From positions 1 through 47,714 of the forward strand of contig CAJOJQ010000034.1 in the NCBI GenBank assembly GCA_905234985.1: a stretch of DNA of 47,714 bases. Direction: 5' to 3'. This DNA comes from an uncultured Christensenellaceae bacterium. Its GTDB lineage: Bacteria; Bacillota; Clostridia; Christensenellales; Aristaeellaceae. Below the pieces are notes generated by a model. The model made no database searches, was not told the DNA's origin, and was given only the letters and a program-made list of their open reading frames with translations. Both the position numbers and the translations under genes were made by a program. Within the stretch, counting starts at the first letter, position 1. Each line of letters starts with the position of its first letter. Shown piece by piece: positions 16,944 through 28,652 of this stretch.

Positions 16944-17963
16944 ATGGAACTGCACCCGATCGACGCCCGGAAAGAACGCATCCTGCGCGCCATCATCGAC
17001 GATTACATCCTTACCGCTATGCCGGTAGGCAGCCGCACGATCTCCCGCAAGTATGAAACCAGCCTCTCCAGCGCCACCATCCGCAATGAGATGAGCGACC
17101 TGGAGGAATTGGGCTATCTGGCCCAGCCCCACGTATCGGCGGGCCGGGTGCCCAGCGTGAAAGCCTATCGCCTGTACGTGAACGAGCTGCTGGAGGAAAA
17201 CCGGGTGCCTGAAAATCCTCGGGCGCGGGAATACTTCACCCAGCGGGTGCGCCAGGTGGAGGACGTGATCACCAGCGCGGCCCAGGCCATTTCCGATTTT
17301 ACCCGGTATACCGCCGTGGTGATGATGCCAAAGCAACTGGAGCTGCGGGTTTCCACCCTGCAATTGATCCCCATGCCCCGGGGCGCTGCCCTGCTGGTGA
17401 TCATCACCGACACCGGCGCCATCCGCGACACGGTGATCCGCGTGAGCGAAAACCTGGACGGCGACGCGCTGTACGCCATCTCCCGCATGCTGACGGAACG
17501 CTTAGCGGGCCGGACGCTGCAGGAAGTGCAGGAAATGTTAGGGGCCTATTCCCGGCAGACGGGCGGCGACGACCGGGTGATCCAGGGCATTGCCGAACTG
17601 GCCGCGCAGATGGCCCGGCAATCGGCTACCGATTCCGTCACCGTGGGCGGTCGAAGCAACATCCTGAACTATCCCGAGTATTCCGACGTGGAAAAAGCCC
17701 GGGCCTTCCTCTCCGTCTTAGAGGAAAGGGAAAAGCTCATGTCCCTGCTGCCGGTGGGCGAAAGCGCCTTTTCCGTGCGCATCGGCCCGGAAACGGGCAT
17801 GCCGGAAATGGCGGACTGTTCGGTGGTCACGGCCAGTTATCAGGTGGGTCAGGGCCACCGGGGCTTCGTGGGCGTGATCGGTCCCACGCGCATGCCCTAC
17901 GGCAACGTGCTTTCCGCCCTGTCCGCCATCGGCGGGGCATTAAGCGAGATGCTGGGCGAATAA
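16944..17963 (+). CDS. hrcA: Heat-inducible transcription repressor HrcA
   Basis: From ATG 16944 (AAGGGAGG upstream) the protein has 339 residues, the usual HrcA length. The N-terminal winged helix is clear (RILRAIIDDYILTAMPVGSRTISRKY, SSATIRNEMSDLEELGYLAQPHVSAGRVPS), and the C-terminal GAF-like domain ends in GPTRMPYGNVLSALSAIGGALSEML. HrcA represses class I heat-shock genes at the CIRCE site upstream and needs GroEL for activity. The frame extends 20 codons further, into the operator, which is why the inner start is used. Confidence 0.97.
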   Translation: MELHPIDARKERILRAIIDDYILTAMPVGSRTISRKYETSLSSATIRNEMSDLEELGYLAQPHVSAGRVPSVKAYRLYVNELLEENRVPENPRAREYFTQRVRQVEDVITSAAQAISDFTRYTAVVMMPKQLELRVSTLQLIPMPRGAALLVIITDTGAIRDTVIRVSENLDGDALYAISRMLTERLAGRTLQEVQEMLGAYSRQTGGDDRVIQGIAELAAQMARQSATDSVTVGGRSNILNYPEYSDVEKARAFLSVLEEREKLMSLLPVGESAFSVRIGPETGMPEMADCSVVTASYQVGQGHRGFVGVIGPTRMPYGNVLSALSAIGGALSEMLGE

Positions 17964-17977
17964 GAAGGCGATCAACC

Positions 17978-18574
17978 ATGCGAAAAAAGAGAAAATCGAG
18001 GTTTGGCAAGATGTCATTCGATCAGAATAATCAGCCCGAAGAAATCCTGGAGGAAACCACGGCGGAAGCGCCCGTGGACGACGGCGCGCTGGACGCGGAG
18101 GCTCCCGCCGAGGAACAGCCCGAACAGGAAAACGACGCCCTGAAAGAAGCCCAGGCCAAAGCGGATGAATACCTGAACATGGCCCAGCGGGTGCAGGCGG
18201 ACTTTGAAAACTTCCGCCGCCGCACCAAGGCCACCCGCGCCGAAGCCTTTGAGGACGGGGCACGGGAATTCATCAAGCAGCTTTTGCCCGTGGTGGATAA
18301 CTTAGAACGGGCCACCGCCCAGGAAACGTGCGACGAAAGCCTGATGACCGGCGTGAAGCTGGTTTACAAGCAATTGATGGACGCCCTGGAAAAACGCGGC
18401 GTCACCGTCATCGACCGGCCCAATGAAAAATTCGATCCCAACCTGGAAAACGCCGTCATGCAGGGAACCGCCGACGAGGGCGAACCTGGCACCGTCTGCG
18501 CGGTACTCCAGAAGGGGTATAAGATGGGGGACTTCGTGCTGAGGCACGCTATGGTCAAGGTTGTGGCGGAATAA
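17978..18574 (+). CDS. grpE: Nucleotide exchange factor GrpE
   Basis: The 198-residue protein has an acidic, low-complexity N-terminus (EEILEETTAEAPVDDGALDAEAPAEE), a long coiled coil (KEAQAKADEYLNMAQRVQADFENFRRRTKATRAEAFEDG) and the C-terminal beta-wing (YKQLMDALEKRGVTVIDRPNEKFDPNLENAVMQ, KGYKMGDFVLRHAMVKVV). GrpE releases ADP from DnaK. The gene follows hrcA by 14 bp. The start at 17978 has a modest AGAAGG site; an alternative ATG at 18011 would drop only the basic MRKKRKSRFGK leader. Confidence 0.96.
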   Translation: MRKKRKSRFGKMSFDQNNQPEEILEETTAEAPVDDGALDAEAPAEEQPEQENDALKEAQAKADEYLNMAQRVQADFENFRRRTKATRAEAFEDGAREFIKQLLPVVDNLERATAQETCDESLMTGVKLVYKQLMDALEKRGVTVIDRPNEKFDPNLENAVMQGTADEGEPGTVCAVLQKGYKMGDFVLRHAMVKVVAE

Positions 18575-18577
18575 AGG

Positions 18578-18704
18578 CAGGAGGTTGGAGGTAGGAAGTA
18601 GGAGGTTTATAGTGTCAGCGATAAATCGTAAACCTCTGCTTCTCGAATCAAAGCATACAAAATTCACCTCCTACCTCCTACTTCCTACTTCCCACCTCCC
18701 ACCT
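18578..18704 (+). repeat. Inverted heptanucleotide-repeat element between grpE and dnaK
   Basis: The left arm (about 18579-18606) is a run of AGGTTGG/AGGTAGG/AAGTAGG-like heptads. The right arm (about 18666-18704) is a run of CCTCCTA/CTTCCTA/CCTCCCA heptads. The two are largely complementary over about 30 bp and could fold into a long imperfect hairpin with a loop of about 60 bases in the mRNA. It may be a repeat-derived insertion or a regulatory leader for dnaK. Confidence 0.7.
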
Positions 18705-18747
18705 GATAAACGCGCCATCAATATGGCCCCAAGGCCATTTGATATAA

Positions 18748-20607
<1,860 letters not shown>

Positions 20608-20621
20608 ATTGTAAGATTTCT

Positions 20622-20664
20622 GGGAGAAAACCGCTCTTTGAAGCTCAAAGAGCGGTTTTCCCCC
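20622..20664 (+). terminator. Strong hairpin after dnaK
   Basis: AAAACCGCTCTTTGA (20627-20641) pairs exactly with TCAAAGAGCGGTTTT (20645-20659) around a 3-base loop, with a few more GC pairs outside. No T-run follows, so it may work as a partial terminator or as an mRNA 3'-end stabiliser. Confidence 0.7.
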
Positions 20665-20701
20665 AGGCCCCCTTTCCGAGAAAAGCGATAGGAGGTGGCA
20701 T

Positions 20702-21331
20702 ATGAAAAAGCTGTGTTCTTCAATCGCTCTTGTATTGATACTGACCTTGTTCCTGTGTTCCATCGCATCCGCCGATACGATTACCGCCATGGCAACGGAA
20801 ATCAACCCGGAGCACCTGGAAAAGGTGGCCTCCTACGCCCGCATCCTGGGTTACAATGAAGAAACGGGCGCCTTGACCGTAGCGTTGATCGTGCCCGAAA
20901 TCTTTTCCTGGGAAGATGTGGAATCCCTGAAAGTGGGCGACAGCATTTACAGCGATGGGCAGGAAGTCGTCATTGAATCTATTTTGGGCTCAGACTGGGA
21001 AGGGGTTTTCCGAATCAATGACGGGGATGTATTTCTGACGAAGCCCTTCGACGGAAACGGCAATTACGCGACGGTGACTGATTACGGCGACTATATCTGG
21101 AATGTCCTGGCCGTGATCGAATGCCCGGTGACGGAAAACCTGCTGTTTCTGGACTATATCAATGAAGACGACGGCGGCATGCAAACGCTTCCCTTCGTTC
21201 GCACGCTGGAGGAATTTCTGGATCGGCTGGAAAACGGCCCCATAGCCTTCGATGAAAACAATGTAATCGTCATCTTTGATAGAGAAGGCAATCTGGACTC
21301 TATCCAGCGGTTTTACGTCCCCTGGCAGTAA
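20702..21331 (+). CDS. Exported protein of unknown function
   Basis: The 209-residue protein starts with a signal peptide (KKLCSSIALVLILTLFLCSIASAD), predicted to be cut near ASA-D. The mature part is acidic, with alternating strands (SYARILGYNEETGALTVALIVPEIF, VGDSIYSDGQEVVIESI) and a C-terminal EFLDRLENGPIAFDENNVIVIFDREGNLDSI. I do not recognise a family. It sits between dnaK and dnaJ with its own AGGAGG site, 94 bp after dnaK and 36 bp before dnaJ, an unusual position for a secreted protein. Confidence 0.8.
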   Translation: MKKLCSSIALVLILTLFLCSIASADTITAMATEINPEHLEKVASYARILGYNEETGALTVALIVPEIFSWEDVESLKVGDSIYSDGQEVVIESILGSDWEGVFRINDGDVFLTKPFDGNGNYATVTDYGDYIWNVLAVIECPVTENLLFLDYINEDDGGMQTLPFVRTLEEFLDRLENGPIAFDENNVIVIFDREGNLDSIQRFYVPWQ

Positions 21332-21367
21332 AAGAGAAGCAACAAACTAACTGTGAGTTGATGATAT

Positions 21368-22501
21368 ATGGCAACAAAAAGAGACTACTACGAAGTGCTG
21401 GGCGTAGATAAAAAGGCCAGCGCCGAGGACATCAAAAAGGCGTACCGGAAGCTCGCCAAGGAATGCCACCCCGACCTGCACCCCAACGACAAGCAGGCCG
21501 AGGAACGCTTCAAGGAGCTGAACGAAGCCAACGAGGTTCTGTCCGACCCGGAAAAGCGCGCGCGCTATGACCAGTTCGGTCACGACGGCCCCAACATGGG
21601 CGGCTTCGGCGGCGGCGCGGGCGGCTTTGATTTCAGCGGCTTCGGCGGCATGGGCGATATTTTCGACCAGCTCTTCGGCGGCGGCATGGGCGCCACTGCG
21701 GCCCAGCGGCGCAACGCCCCCATGCAGGGCAACGATTTGCGCTACGACCTGCGCATTTCCTTTGAGGAAGCCGCTTTCGGCTGCGAAAAATCCTTTGAGT
21801 TCACCCGCAGCGAAAACTGCGACACTTGCCACGGCACCGGCGCGAAACCCGGCACCCAGCCCAAGACCTGCCCCACCTGCAGAGGCACGGGCCAGGTTCG
21901 CGTGTCCGGCGGCATCATGGTCACCGTACGCACCTGCCAAACCTGCGGCGGCACCGGCAAGGTGATCACCGATAAATGCTCCGCCTGCGCCGGTACAGGC
22001 CGTCTGCGCCGTCGGCGCACCGCCAGCATCAAGGTGCCCGCGGGCATCGACAACGGCCAGACCCTTGTGCTGGGCGGCGATGGCGAACCGGGCCGCAACG
22101 GCGGACCCAACGGCGACCTGTACGTTCAGATCACCGTGCGTCCCCACAAGCTCTTCAAACGGGACGGCACCAACCTGCACCTGGATCTGCCCATTTCCTT
22201 CACCCAGGCGGCCCTTGGCGCGGAAATCGACGTGCCCACCTTGGGCGGCGGCAAAACCACCGTGCATATCCCCGAGGGCACCCAAAACGACGCGGAAATC
22301 CGCCTGAAAGGCCAGGGCATTCAGCAACTGCGCAGCGCCTATCGGGGCGACCTGATCCTGCACATCCGGGTGGAAATCCCCCGCCGTCTTTCCGAAAAGC
22401 AGAAAGATCTGCTCCGCCAGTTCGAGGACGCCTCCTCCGGCAAGGAATACGAAACCCGCAAGAGCTTCCTGGATAAGGTGAAAGACCTGTTTAACGGCTG
22501 A
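21368..22501 (+). CDS. dnaJ: Chaperone protein DnaJ (Hsp40)
   Basis: The 377-residue protein has the J domain with HPD ([10 protein letters not shown], about residues 34-36), a Gly/Phe-rich linker ([17 protein letters not shown]), and four zinc-finger repeats ([32 protein letters not shown]), followed by the C-terminal substrate-binding domains. It stimulates DnaK ATPase and delivers clients. The ATG at 21368 lacks a strong ribosome site, so translation may depend on coupling to the upstream mRNA. Confidence 0.98.
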   Translation: MATKRDYYEVLGVDKKASAEDIKKAYRKLAKECHPDLHPNDKQAEERFKELNEANEVLSDPEKRARYDQFGHDGPNMGGFGGGAGGFDFSGFGGMGDIFDQLFGGGMGATAAQRRNAPMQGNDLRYDLRISFEEAAFGCEKSFEFTRSENCDTCHGTGAKPGTQPKTCPTCRGTGQVRVSGGIMVTVRTCQTCGGTGKVITDKCSACAGTGRLRRRRTASIKVPAGIDNGQTLVLGGDGEPGRNGGPNGDLYVQITVRPHKLFKRDGTNLHLDLPISFTQAALGAEIDVPTLGGGKTTVHIPEGTQNDAEIRLKGQGIQQLRSAYRGDLILHIRVEIPRRLSEKQKDLLRQFEDASSGKEYETRKSFLDKVKDLFNG

Positions 22502-22520
22502 TAAATTTGTTTGCTTTAAT

Positions 22521-22562
22521 GAAAACGCCCGGTTCGGCATCCATCCGAAACGAGCGTTTTTC
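22521..22562. terminator. Terminator between dnaJ and trkH
   Basis: AAAACGC (22522-22528) and GCGTTTT (22554-22560) enclose a second imperfect stem (CGGTTCGG/CCGAAACG). T-rich ends exist on the plus strand, and the two genes converge here. Confidence 0.75.
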
Positions 22563-22587
22563 TATCAAATTGGTTAAAGGTCAAGAT

Positions 22588-24033
22588 TCAGTTTTTCCGC
22601 CATACGTTGGGAGAGAACAGCAGCAGGATGGGATAAATCTCCAAGCGGCCCGCCAGCATATAGAAGGACAGCAGCAGCTTGGCGGCGGGGGAGAAGTGGG
22701 CGAAGTTTTCCGTAGGCCCCACGCCGTTGAGGCCCGGCCCCACGTTGGAAAGACACGTGAGCGCCGCCGTCATGGCGGTGACGAAGTCCGTTTCCCGAAT
22801 GCACAAAAGCAGCGTGCCCACCACGGCTAAGAACAGCCAAATGGCTAAATATACCCCCACCTGGGCCAGGGTGTTTTCCTGTACGGGCTTGCCCTCGAAG
22901 CGCACCACCGCCACCTTCCGGGGCTGCAGGGTATGCTCCAAATCCCGGTAGGAGGATTTGAACAGCAGCAGGATGCGGCTCAGCTTAAACCCGCCCGCCG
23001 TGGACCCGGCGCACGCGCCCATGCACATGAGCAGAATCACCAGCGCCCGGGCCAGCAGCGGCCACAGGTTAAAGTCCGCCGTGGCGAAGCCCGTGGTGGA
23101 GGCGATGGACGTGACCTGGAAAAACGCCGTGCGCAGGGCGGTAAAGAAGGCGGGATACTGGGGCAGGATGGTGAGCGTGACGATCAGGGTGGCACTTCCG
23201 ATCACGATCAGATAGAACCACAGCTCCTCGCTTTGCCGAATCGCTTCCTTTTCCTTGCGGAGCATATGGAAATAGACGGCGAAATTCACGCCGAACAGCA
23301 TCATAAACACGCCGATGATCCACTCGATCAGGGGATTCTGGAACGCGCCTACGCTGGCGTTATAATTGGAAAAGCCGCCGGTGCCCGCCGTGCCGAAGGT
23401 ATGGATCAGGGCGTCGTACACGTTCATGCCCGCCAGCAGCAGGCACACCGCTTCCAGCAGCGACAGGGCGAAATACAGGGCATAGAGCAGCTTGGCCGTA
23501 TCACCCATTTTGGGCAGGAGCTTGGAGAAGGTGGGGCCGGGGCTTTCCGCCCGGGCCAGGTGGGACGTGCGTCCCGACAGCCGGGGCAGCACCGCCAGGG
23601 TGAACACCAGCACGCCCATGCCGCCGATCCAGTGGGTAAAGGACCGCCAGAACAGTACGCCCTTGGGCAGATGCTCGATTTCCGTCAGGATGGTGGAGCC
23701 GGTGGTGGTAAAGCCGCTGACCGTTTCAAAATACGCGTCCACCAGGTTGGGGATGGCCCCGGAAAACACCATGGGCAGCGCCCCGAAAAAGGAAAGGATC
23801 AGCCAGCTTAAGCCCGCCACGGCCATGCCGTCCCGAGCGGTCAGATCCTCCCGCTGGGGCTTGAGCAGGCTGCTCATGAGCGCGCCGCACAGGGCTGTCA
23901 GGCCAATGGTGAATACGAAAGCCGCCGCGTCGCCGCCGCCGTAAATCAGCGCCGCCGTTAGGGCGGGAATCATCAGCACCGCTTCCATCAGCAGCAGCCG
24001 CCCCAGCAGCCGGAATACAAGTTTATAGTTCAA
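22588..24033 (-). CDS. trkH: TrkH/KtrB family potassium transporter membrane subunit
   Basis: The 481-residue membrane protein has repeated helix-pore-helix units. Selectivity-filter-like stretches are SGFTTTGSTILTEIEHLP, TFGTAGTGGFSNYNAS, ASTTGFATADFNLWP and CLSNVGPGLNGVGP, with the characteristic glycines. It forms the potassium channel-like subunit gated by TrkA. The start is a TTG at 24033 with AGAGGG upstream, 16 bp after trkA, so the two are co-transcribed. It could equally be called KtrB-like; the partner here is the two-domain TrkA type. Confidence 0.93.
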   Translation of the reverse strand: MNYKLVFRLLGRLLLMEAVLMIPALTAALIYGGGDAAAFVFTIGLTALCGALMSSLLKPQREDLTARDGMAVAGLSWLILSFFGALPMVFSGAIPNLVDAYFETVSGFTTTGSTILTEIEHLPKGVLFWRSFTHWIGGMGVLVFTLAVLPRLSGRTSHLARAESPGPTFSKLLPKMGDTAKLLYALYFALSLLEAVCLLLAGMNVYDALIHTFGTAGTGGFSNYNASVGAFQNPLIEWIIGVFMMLFGVNFAVYFHMLRKEKEAIRQSEELWFYLIVIGSATLIVTLTILPQYPAFFTALRTAFFQVTSIASTTGFATADFNLWPLLARALVILLMCMGACAGSTAGGFKLSRILLLFKSSYRDLEHTLQPRKVAVVRFEGKPVQENTLAQVGVYLAIWLFLAVVGTLLLCIRETDFVTAMTAALTCLSNVGPGLNGVGPTENFAHFSPAAKLLLSFYMLAGRLEIYPILLLFSPNVWRKN

Positions 24034-24049
24034 AACTAATACCCTCTTT

Positions 24050-25414
24050 TTACGTCCTGAATACCTGCCGCAAAGCGCTCAGCCCCGGCTGACGGCTGAC
24101 CACCACCACGTAGTCCCCCACCTCGATGGTGTCGCCGCCGAAAGGCACCCTCACCTGTCCTTCCCGCACGATCACGGCCACCAGAGCGTCCGGGATCACC
24201 TGCAGGTCCTTTAAGGGCACGTGGATGAAGCTGTCGCCCGCCTGGGCGATGAATTCCAGGGCTTCCGCCTTGCCGTCCATCAGGCGGTACATGCGCTGCA
24301 CCGCCGAATCGTTGCGGCTGGAACGGGAGCGTACCACCCGCAGAATATCGTTGGTGGCGACGGATTTGGTGCTGATGATGCTGTCCAGCCCCATATCCTG
24401 CATGATGGCGGAATAGGTGTCCCGGCTGGATTTCACGATCACCTTTTTCACGCCCCGCTTGGCGGCGTAGAACCCGGCCATCAGATTTTCCTCGTCCCGG
24501 TCGGCCAGGGTCACGAAGGCCTGCACGTCGGCGATGCCCTCGCTTTCCAGCAGCTCCTGATCCGTGCCGTCGCCCTCGATGATGGTGGCCCCAGCCAGCA
24601 TTTCGGACAGGCGGCGGGCTTTTTCAGACTTGATTTCGATGATGGAGGTTTTGATCTTCATGTTCAGCAGCATATCCGCCAAATAATAGGCGATGCGGCT
24701 GCCGCCCATGATCATCACGGAACGGACGGCGCCCACGCCCCTGCCCAGGGATTCAAAAAAGCGGGTAACGGTGCCCGGATCGGACGCCACGTGTACCCGG
24801 TCGCCGGGAGCAATGACAAAATCGCCCTTGGGGATAATGATTTTCCCGCTCCGTTCCACCGCACAGAACAGCACCTGGGGCAGCTGCCGGTTCTTTTTGT
24901 ACATTTCCTTCATGGGCACACCCACCACCGGGTCGCCTTCCGCGGCGCGGAAATCCATCATTTCCACCCGGCCCCGGGCGAAGGTTTCAATGCCGCCCGC
25001 GGAAGGAAAGCGCAGCATGCGGCTGATTTCCCGGGCCGTGGCCCGCTCCGGGTTGATGGCGTAGTCGATGGACAGCTCCTTCTGCAAAAAGGACAGGCTG
25101 GTCAGGTATTCGGGGTCGCGGATGCGGGCGATGGCGTACTGCGCGCCAAGCCGCTTGGCCGTCAGGCAGGCCAGCATATTGATTTCATCGCCCATGGTGG
25201 CGGCGATCACGATATCCGCGTGGGGCGCGTCCGCTTCCCGCAGCGTGTCGGCGCTGACGCCGCTGCCCTTGATGAACATGGCGTCCAGAGTATCCATGTT
25301 TTTTTGCAGCACCGATTCGCTGCGCTCGATCATGGTCACATTATGGCCTTCGTCCACCAAATGCTGCGCCAGGGAGATGCCCAATTTTCCCCCGCCAATC
25401 ACAATGATCTGCAT
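24050..25414 (-). CDS. trkA: Trk potassium uptake regulatory protein TrkA
   Basis: The 454-residue protein has two RCK modules, each with a nucleotide-binding Rossmann fold (MQIIVIGGGKLGISLAQHL near residue 1 and SVMIMGGSRIAYYLADML near residue 225) and a TrkA-C domain. It binds NAD(H) or ATP on the cytoplasmic face of TrkH and controls potassium flow. The ATG at 25414 follows GGAGGG; a TTG four codons earlier overlaps that site and is less likely. Confidence 0.95.
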   Translation of the reverse strand: MQIIVIGGGKLGISLAQHLVDEGHNVTMIERSESVLQKNMDTLDAMFIKGSGVSADTLREADAPHADIVIAATMGDEINMLACLTAKRLGAQYAIARIRDPEYLTSLSFLQKELSIDYAINPERATAREISRMLRFPSAGGIETFARGRVEMMDFRAAEGDPVVGVPMKEMYKKNRQLPQVLFCAVERSGKIIIPKGDFVIAPGDRVHVASDPGTVTRFFESLGRGVGAVRSVMIMGGSRIAYYLADMLLNMKIKTSIIEIKSEKARRLSEMLAGATIIEGDGTDQELLESEGIADVQAFVTLADRDEENLMAGFYAAKRGVKKVIVKSSRDTYSAIMQDMGLDSIISTKSVATNDILRVVRSRSSRNDSAVQRMYRLMDGKAEALEFIAQAGDSFIHVPLKDLQVIPDALVAVIVREGQVRVPFGGDTIEVGDYVVVVSRQPGLSALRQVFRT

Positions 25415-25465
25415 GATACCCTCCAAGCATTCAAAGTGCCGTCCACACGCGTCCGGTTTCCATTT

Positions 25466-25494
25466 ATTATATCAGGAACGGGGCCGTTTGAAAA
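25466..25494 (-). promoter_or_regulatory. Promoter of trkA-trkH
   Basis: On the minus strand TTTTCA (25489-25494) and TATAAT (25466-25471) are spaced by 17 bp. The -10 is perfect and the -35 is weak. Confidence 0.55.
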
Positions 25495-25606
25495 GAGAAA
25501 AATGCCAATTGAATCCAGGATTTGGGAGAAAACGCGCTTTTTCTTTCGCTTTCTTTCATTTTAGCGCAGGAAAACCGCCCTTTCTTCCGTTTTATCAGCG
25601 GAGGAT

Positions 25607-25635
25607 TTTACAACGCCTCCATTTCATGATATACT
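25607..25635 (+). promoter_or_regulatory. Promoter of the class A PBP gene
   Basis: TTTACA (25607-25612) and TATACT (25630-25635) are separated by 17 bp, about 70 bp before the GTG start. Confidence 0.75.
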
Positions 25636-25703
25636 GTTTGGGCAGCCGGCGTGCGAAGCCGGATTCCCCATGAACCCCCCGGGACATAAAAGGAGAACAC
25701 GCT

Positions 25704-28643
25704 GTGAAAAGAAGCATCCATCTGCCGGAGCAGGACGGCGCGTATGAGTCGCAGGAAGCCGATCTTTATGCCGATTCGACCGCGCAGGACGTTCCGCCGG
25801 ACGCCGAAGCCTTCGATCCGCCCGCGGACGAGGACGGCGCAATGTATGATGAGGTCGGTCAGGAAGGCTGGGCCGAACCCCAGGACAGCGCCCAGTACGC
25901 CTATACGGGAAGCTGGCTGGGCGAGGAACAGCCCCCGCCTGTGGAAAAACCCTTAAAACGCACCATTTTTAAGCCCCGTTCCCGCAAGCTTTCTTTTGTG
26001 CTGGCGGTGATCGTCAATTCCATCCGGCTGCTGATCCTGCTGGTGCTGATCCTGAGCCTGGCTGGGGCAGGCGCGCTGGTGGGCGTGGCGAAGGCCTACA
26101 TGGAAACGGCCCCCTCCCTGGATTTGGCCGCCATCGACGATCAGGCCCAGACGTCCTTCATCTACGACGCCGCAGGAAACCTGATCACCGATTACAAGGG
26201 AACGGAAAACCGCATCATGGTTTCCATCGACACCATGCCGCTGAACCTCCAGCACGCTTTCGTGGCAGTGGAGGACGCCCGGTTCTACACCCACAACGGC
26301 ATCGACGTGAAGCGCATCGCGGGCGCGTTCATCGCCAATTTCGTCACCGGCAGCCAGCAGGGCGGCTCCACCATCACCCAGCAGCTGATCAAAAACACCC
26401 TGCTGTCCAGCGAGCAGTCCTACAAGCGCAAAATCCAGGAAGCCTATTTAGCCATGCAGCTGGAAACCCGGTACACCAAAAACGAAATTCTGGAAGCCTA
26501 TCTGAACACCATTTATTTGGGCGAGGATTATTACGGCGTGAAGGTGGCCGCCTATAACTACTTCGGCAAGGATAATCTGAACGACCTGACCCTGCGGGAA
26601 TGCGCCATGCTGGCGGGCATGACCAACAACCCCTATTACTACAACCCCCGCCGGAATTTTTACACCCGCCAGAGCGAAACCACCGATTACCGGAAGATCA
26701 CCAACGACCGCACGGACTACGTGCTGCGCTGCATGTACGAAAACCAGTTCATTTCCTATGAAGAGTACATCGATGCCATGGCCCCCGCCACCGCTTCCGT
26801 GCTGGAAAAATCCCCTTCCTCCACCGCCCTGTACCCCTATGCCCATTACGTGGAGTACGCCATCCGGGACGTGGTGAAAACCCTGCTGTCCATCAACGGC
26901 CTGGAGGACACCTCCGCCAACCGGACGAAAATGGAAAACGAGCTGCGCACCGGCGGCTACCACGTGTATTTGGCCCTTGACACGTCCATTCAGACCACGG
27001 TGGAGCAGACCCTGGAAAGCTGGAACGACTATCCCGCCCTCCGCGACCCCTCCGACAAAATCTACCGGGCGCGGAATTCGGACGGGACCTATGACGAAAT
27101 CATCCAGCCTCAGGCCGCCGCCGTGGTGCTGGATTACCGCACGGGCGAACTGAAAGCCATTGTAGGCAGCCGCACCGCCCCCACCAAGCGAAAAACCCTG
27201 AACCGGGCTTCGGACATGAACATGCCCGTGGGTTCCGCCATCAAGCCCATCGCGGTCTACGCCCCCGCCATCGAATTGGGCGCGGGAGCGGGCACCATTC
27301 TGTACAACATGCCCCTGCCCATCAAGGGCTGGACGGGCAGCGACGGCAAGGACACCTGGCCCCAGAACTACGGCGGCTCCTCCTATCGGGGTCCGGAAAC
27401 CATCCGCACCGCCATCACCCGCAGCGACAATACCGCCGCCGCCTACGCCCTGATGAACTTCGTGGGCGTGGATCGGGCCGCTGATTTCCTGCTGCGCCTC
27501 GGCGTATCGGAAACGCACATCAACCGCACGCCCTTCGGCCTGGCCTTAGGCTCCAGCGGCATCACGCCGGTGGAAATGGCCGTGGCCTTCGGCGTGTTAG
27601 GCAACGGCGGCGTGTACCAAAGCCCCATCAGCTTCCTGGGCATCGCCGACAGCAACAAAAACGTGATTTACGACGCCCACGCCAATCAGACGCGGCGGCA
27701 GGTGTTCCAGCCTTCCACCGCCTGGCTGACGGTCAACATGATGAAGGACGTGGTTACCTCCGGCACCGGCACGGCTGCCAAGCTGTCCGGCCAGACGGTG
27801 GCGGGGAAAACGGGTACCAATTCGGATCAGAAGGGCGTATTCTTCGCCGGTCTCACCGGCTGGTACTGCGGCACGGTATGGATCGGCCACGACAATTACA
27901 AGGCCCTTTCCTCCAAAACCACCGGCGGCAACAGCGCCGCCAAGCTGTGGAAGGCCTTCATGCAGCCCATTCACAAAAACCTTTCCAACCGCGATATCAT
28001 GGAGGGCAGCGCCGCCGACTACGGCCTGGTGCGCGTGACCACCTGCAACGTATCCGGCCAATTGGCTACCGACGCCTGCCGCCACGACGTCATGGGCTAC
28101 GGCACCACCACCGATTACTGGCCCGCGGGCAGCGCGCCCACCGTTTCCTGTCAGATGCACTATACCCTGGACGTGTGCGATCAGACCGGCATGCTGGCCA
28201 CCGCATATTGCCCCAGCCACAGCTCAAAGGGCGTGGTGATGCTGCCCATCGGCCATCCCCTGTATGAGTTTGCGGATTCCGCTTACGCGGGGGTGCTGGC
28301 GGATTATTTGGGCGAATACGCCGCCATGCGCCTGACGGCGGACGGCAATATCAATGCCGCGCTGCTCCAGTCCCGCACCTGCTCCGTGCATCAATCCTAT
28401 TCCTACAACAATTACGAGCAGACCATTATTGATAACACGCTGATGCCCGACGCCCAGCGGCTGCTTGCCCAGGCCCAGAACCAGCTGGCCGCCACGCCGG
28501 AGGATCAGGCCGGTTACGCCGGCTTGTATCAGGCCATCATGCAGCTGAACGAAACCATCAACAGCAATCCTTCCAGCGCCGCCCTGGCCGCCGCCATGGC
28601 AAATTTGACCCAGGCCATGGCGAACGCACAGGGAAGCTGGTAA
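25704..28643 (+). CDS. Class A penicillin-binding protein (PBP1a type)
   Basis: The 979-residue protein has an acidic cytoplasmic N-terminus of about 95 residues and one membrane anchor (about 98-125). The GT51 glycosyltransferase domain shows VEDARFYTHNGID (about 188-200) and GGSTITQQLIKN. The transpeptidase domain shows SAIK (about 509), SDN (about 573) and KTG (about 701). It polymerises and cross-links peptidoglycan at the outer membrane face. The C-terminus carries a Cys-containing segment (CDQTGMLATAYCPSH) and a helical Ala/Gln-rich tail of about 70 residues. The start is GTG at 25704 with AAAGGAG upstream. Confidence 0.95.
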   Translation: MKRSIHLPEQDGAYESQEADLYADSTAQDVPPDAEAFDPPADEDGAMYDEVGQEGWAEPQDSAQYAYTGSWLGEEQPPPVEKPLKRTIFKPRSRKLSFVLAVIVNSIRLLILLVLILSLAGAGALVGVAKAYMETAPSLDLAAIDDQAQTSFIYDAAGNLITDYKGTENRIMVSIDTMPLNLQHAFVAVEDARFYTHNGIDVKRIAGAFIANFVTGSQQGGSTITQQLIKNTLLSSEQSYKRKIQEAYLAMQLETRYTKNEILEAYLNTIYLGEDYYGVKVAAYNYFGKDNLNDLTLRECAMLAGMTNNPYYYNPRRNFYTRQSETTDYRKITNDRTDYVLRCMYENQFISYEEYIDAMAPATASVLEKSPSSTALYPYAHYVEYAIRDVVKTLLSINGLEDTSANRTKMENELRTGGYHVYLALDTSIQTTVEQTLESWNDYPALRDPSDKIYRARNSDGTYDEIIQPQAAAVVLDYRTGELKAIVGSRTAPTKRKTLNRASDMNMPVGSAIKPIAVYAPAIELGAGAGTILYNMPLPIKGWTGSDGKDTWPQNYGGSSYRGPETIRTAITRSDNTAAAYALMNFVGVDRAADFLLRLGVSETHINRTPFGLALGSSGITPVEMAVAFGVLGNGGVYQSPISFLGIADSNKNVIYDAHANQTRRQVFQPSTAWLTVNMMKDVVTSGTGTAAKLSGQTVAGKTGTNSDQKGVFFAGLTGWYCGTVWIGHDNYKALSSKTTGGNSAAKLWKAFMQPIHKNLSNRDIMEGSAADYGLVRVTTCNVSGQLATDACRHDVMGYGTTTDYWPAGSAPTVSCQMHYTLDVCDQTGMLATAYCPSHSSKGVVMLPIGHPLYEFADSAYAGVLADYLGEYAAMRLTADGNINAALLQSRTCSVHQSYSYNNYEQTIIDNTLMPDAQRLLAQAQNQLAATPEDQAGYAGLYQAIMQLNETINSNPSSAALAAAMANLTQAMANAQGSW

Positions 28644-28652
28644 TAAACGCCC

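Noticed and set aside
24050..25703. A riboswitch ahead of the potassium transporter genes
   Set aside because: The leader is short and no conserved cyclic di-AMP or other aptamer pattern was recognised.
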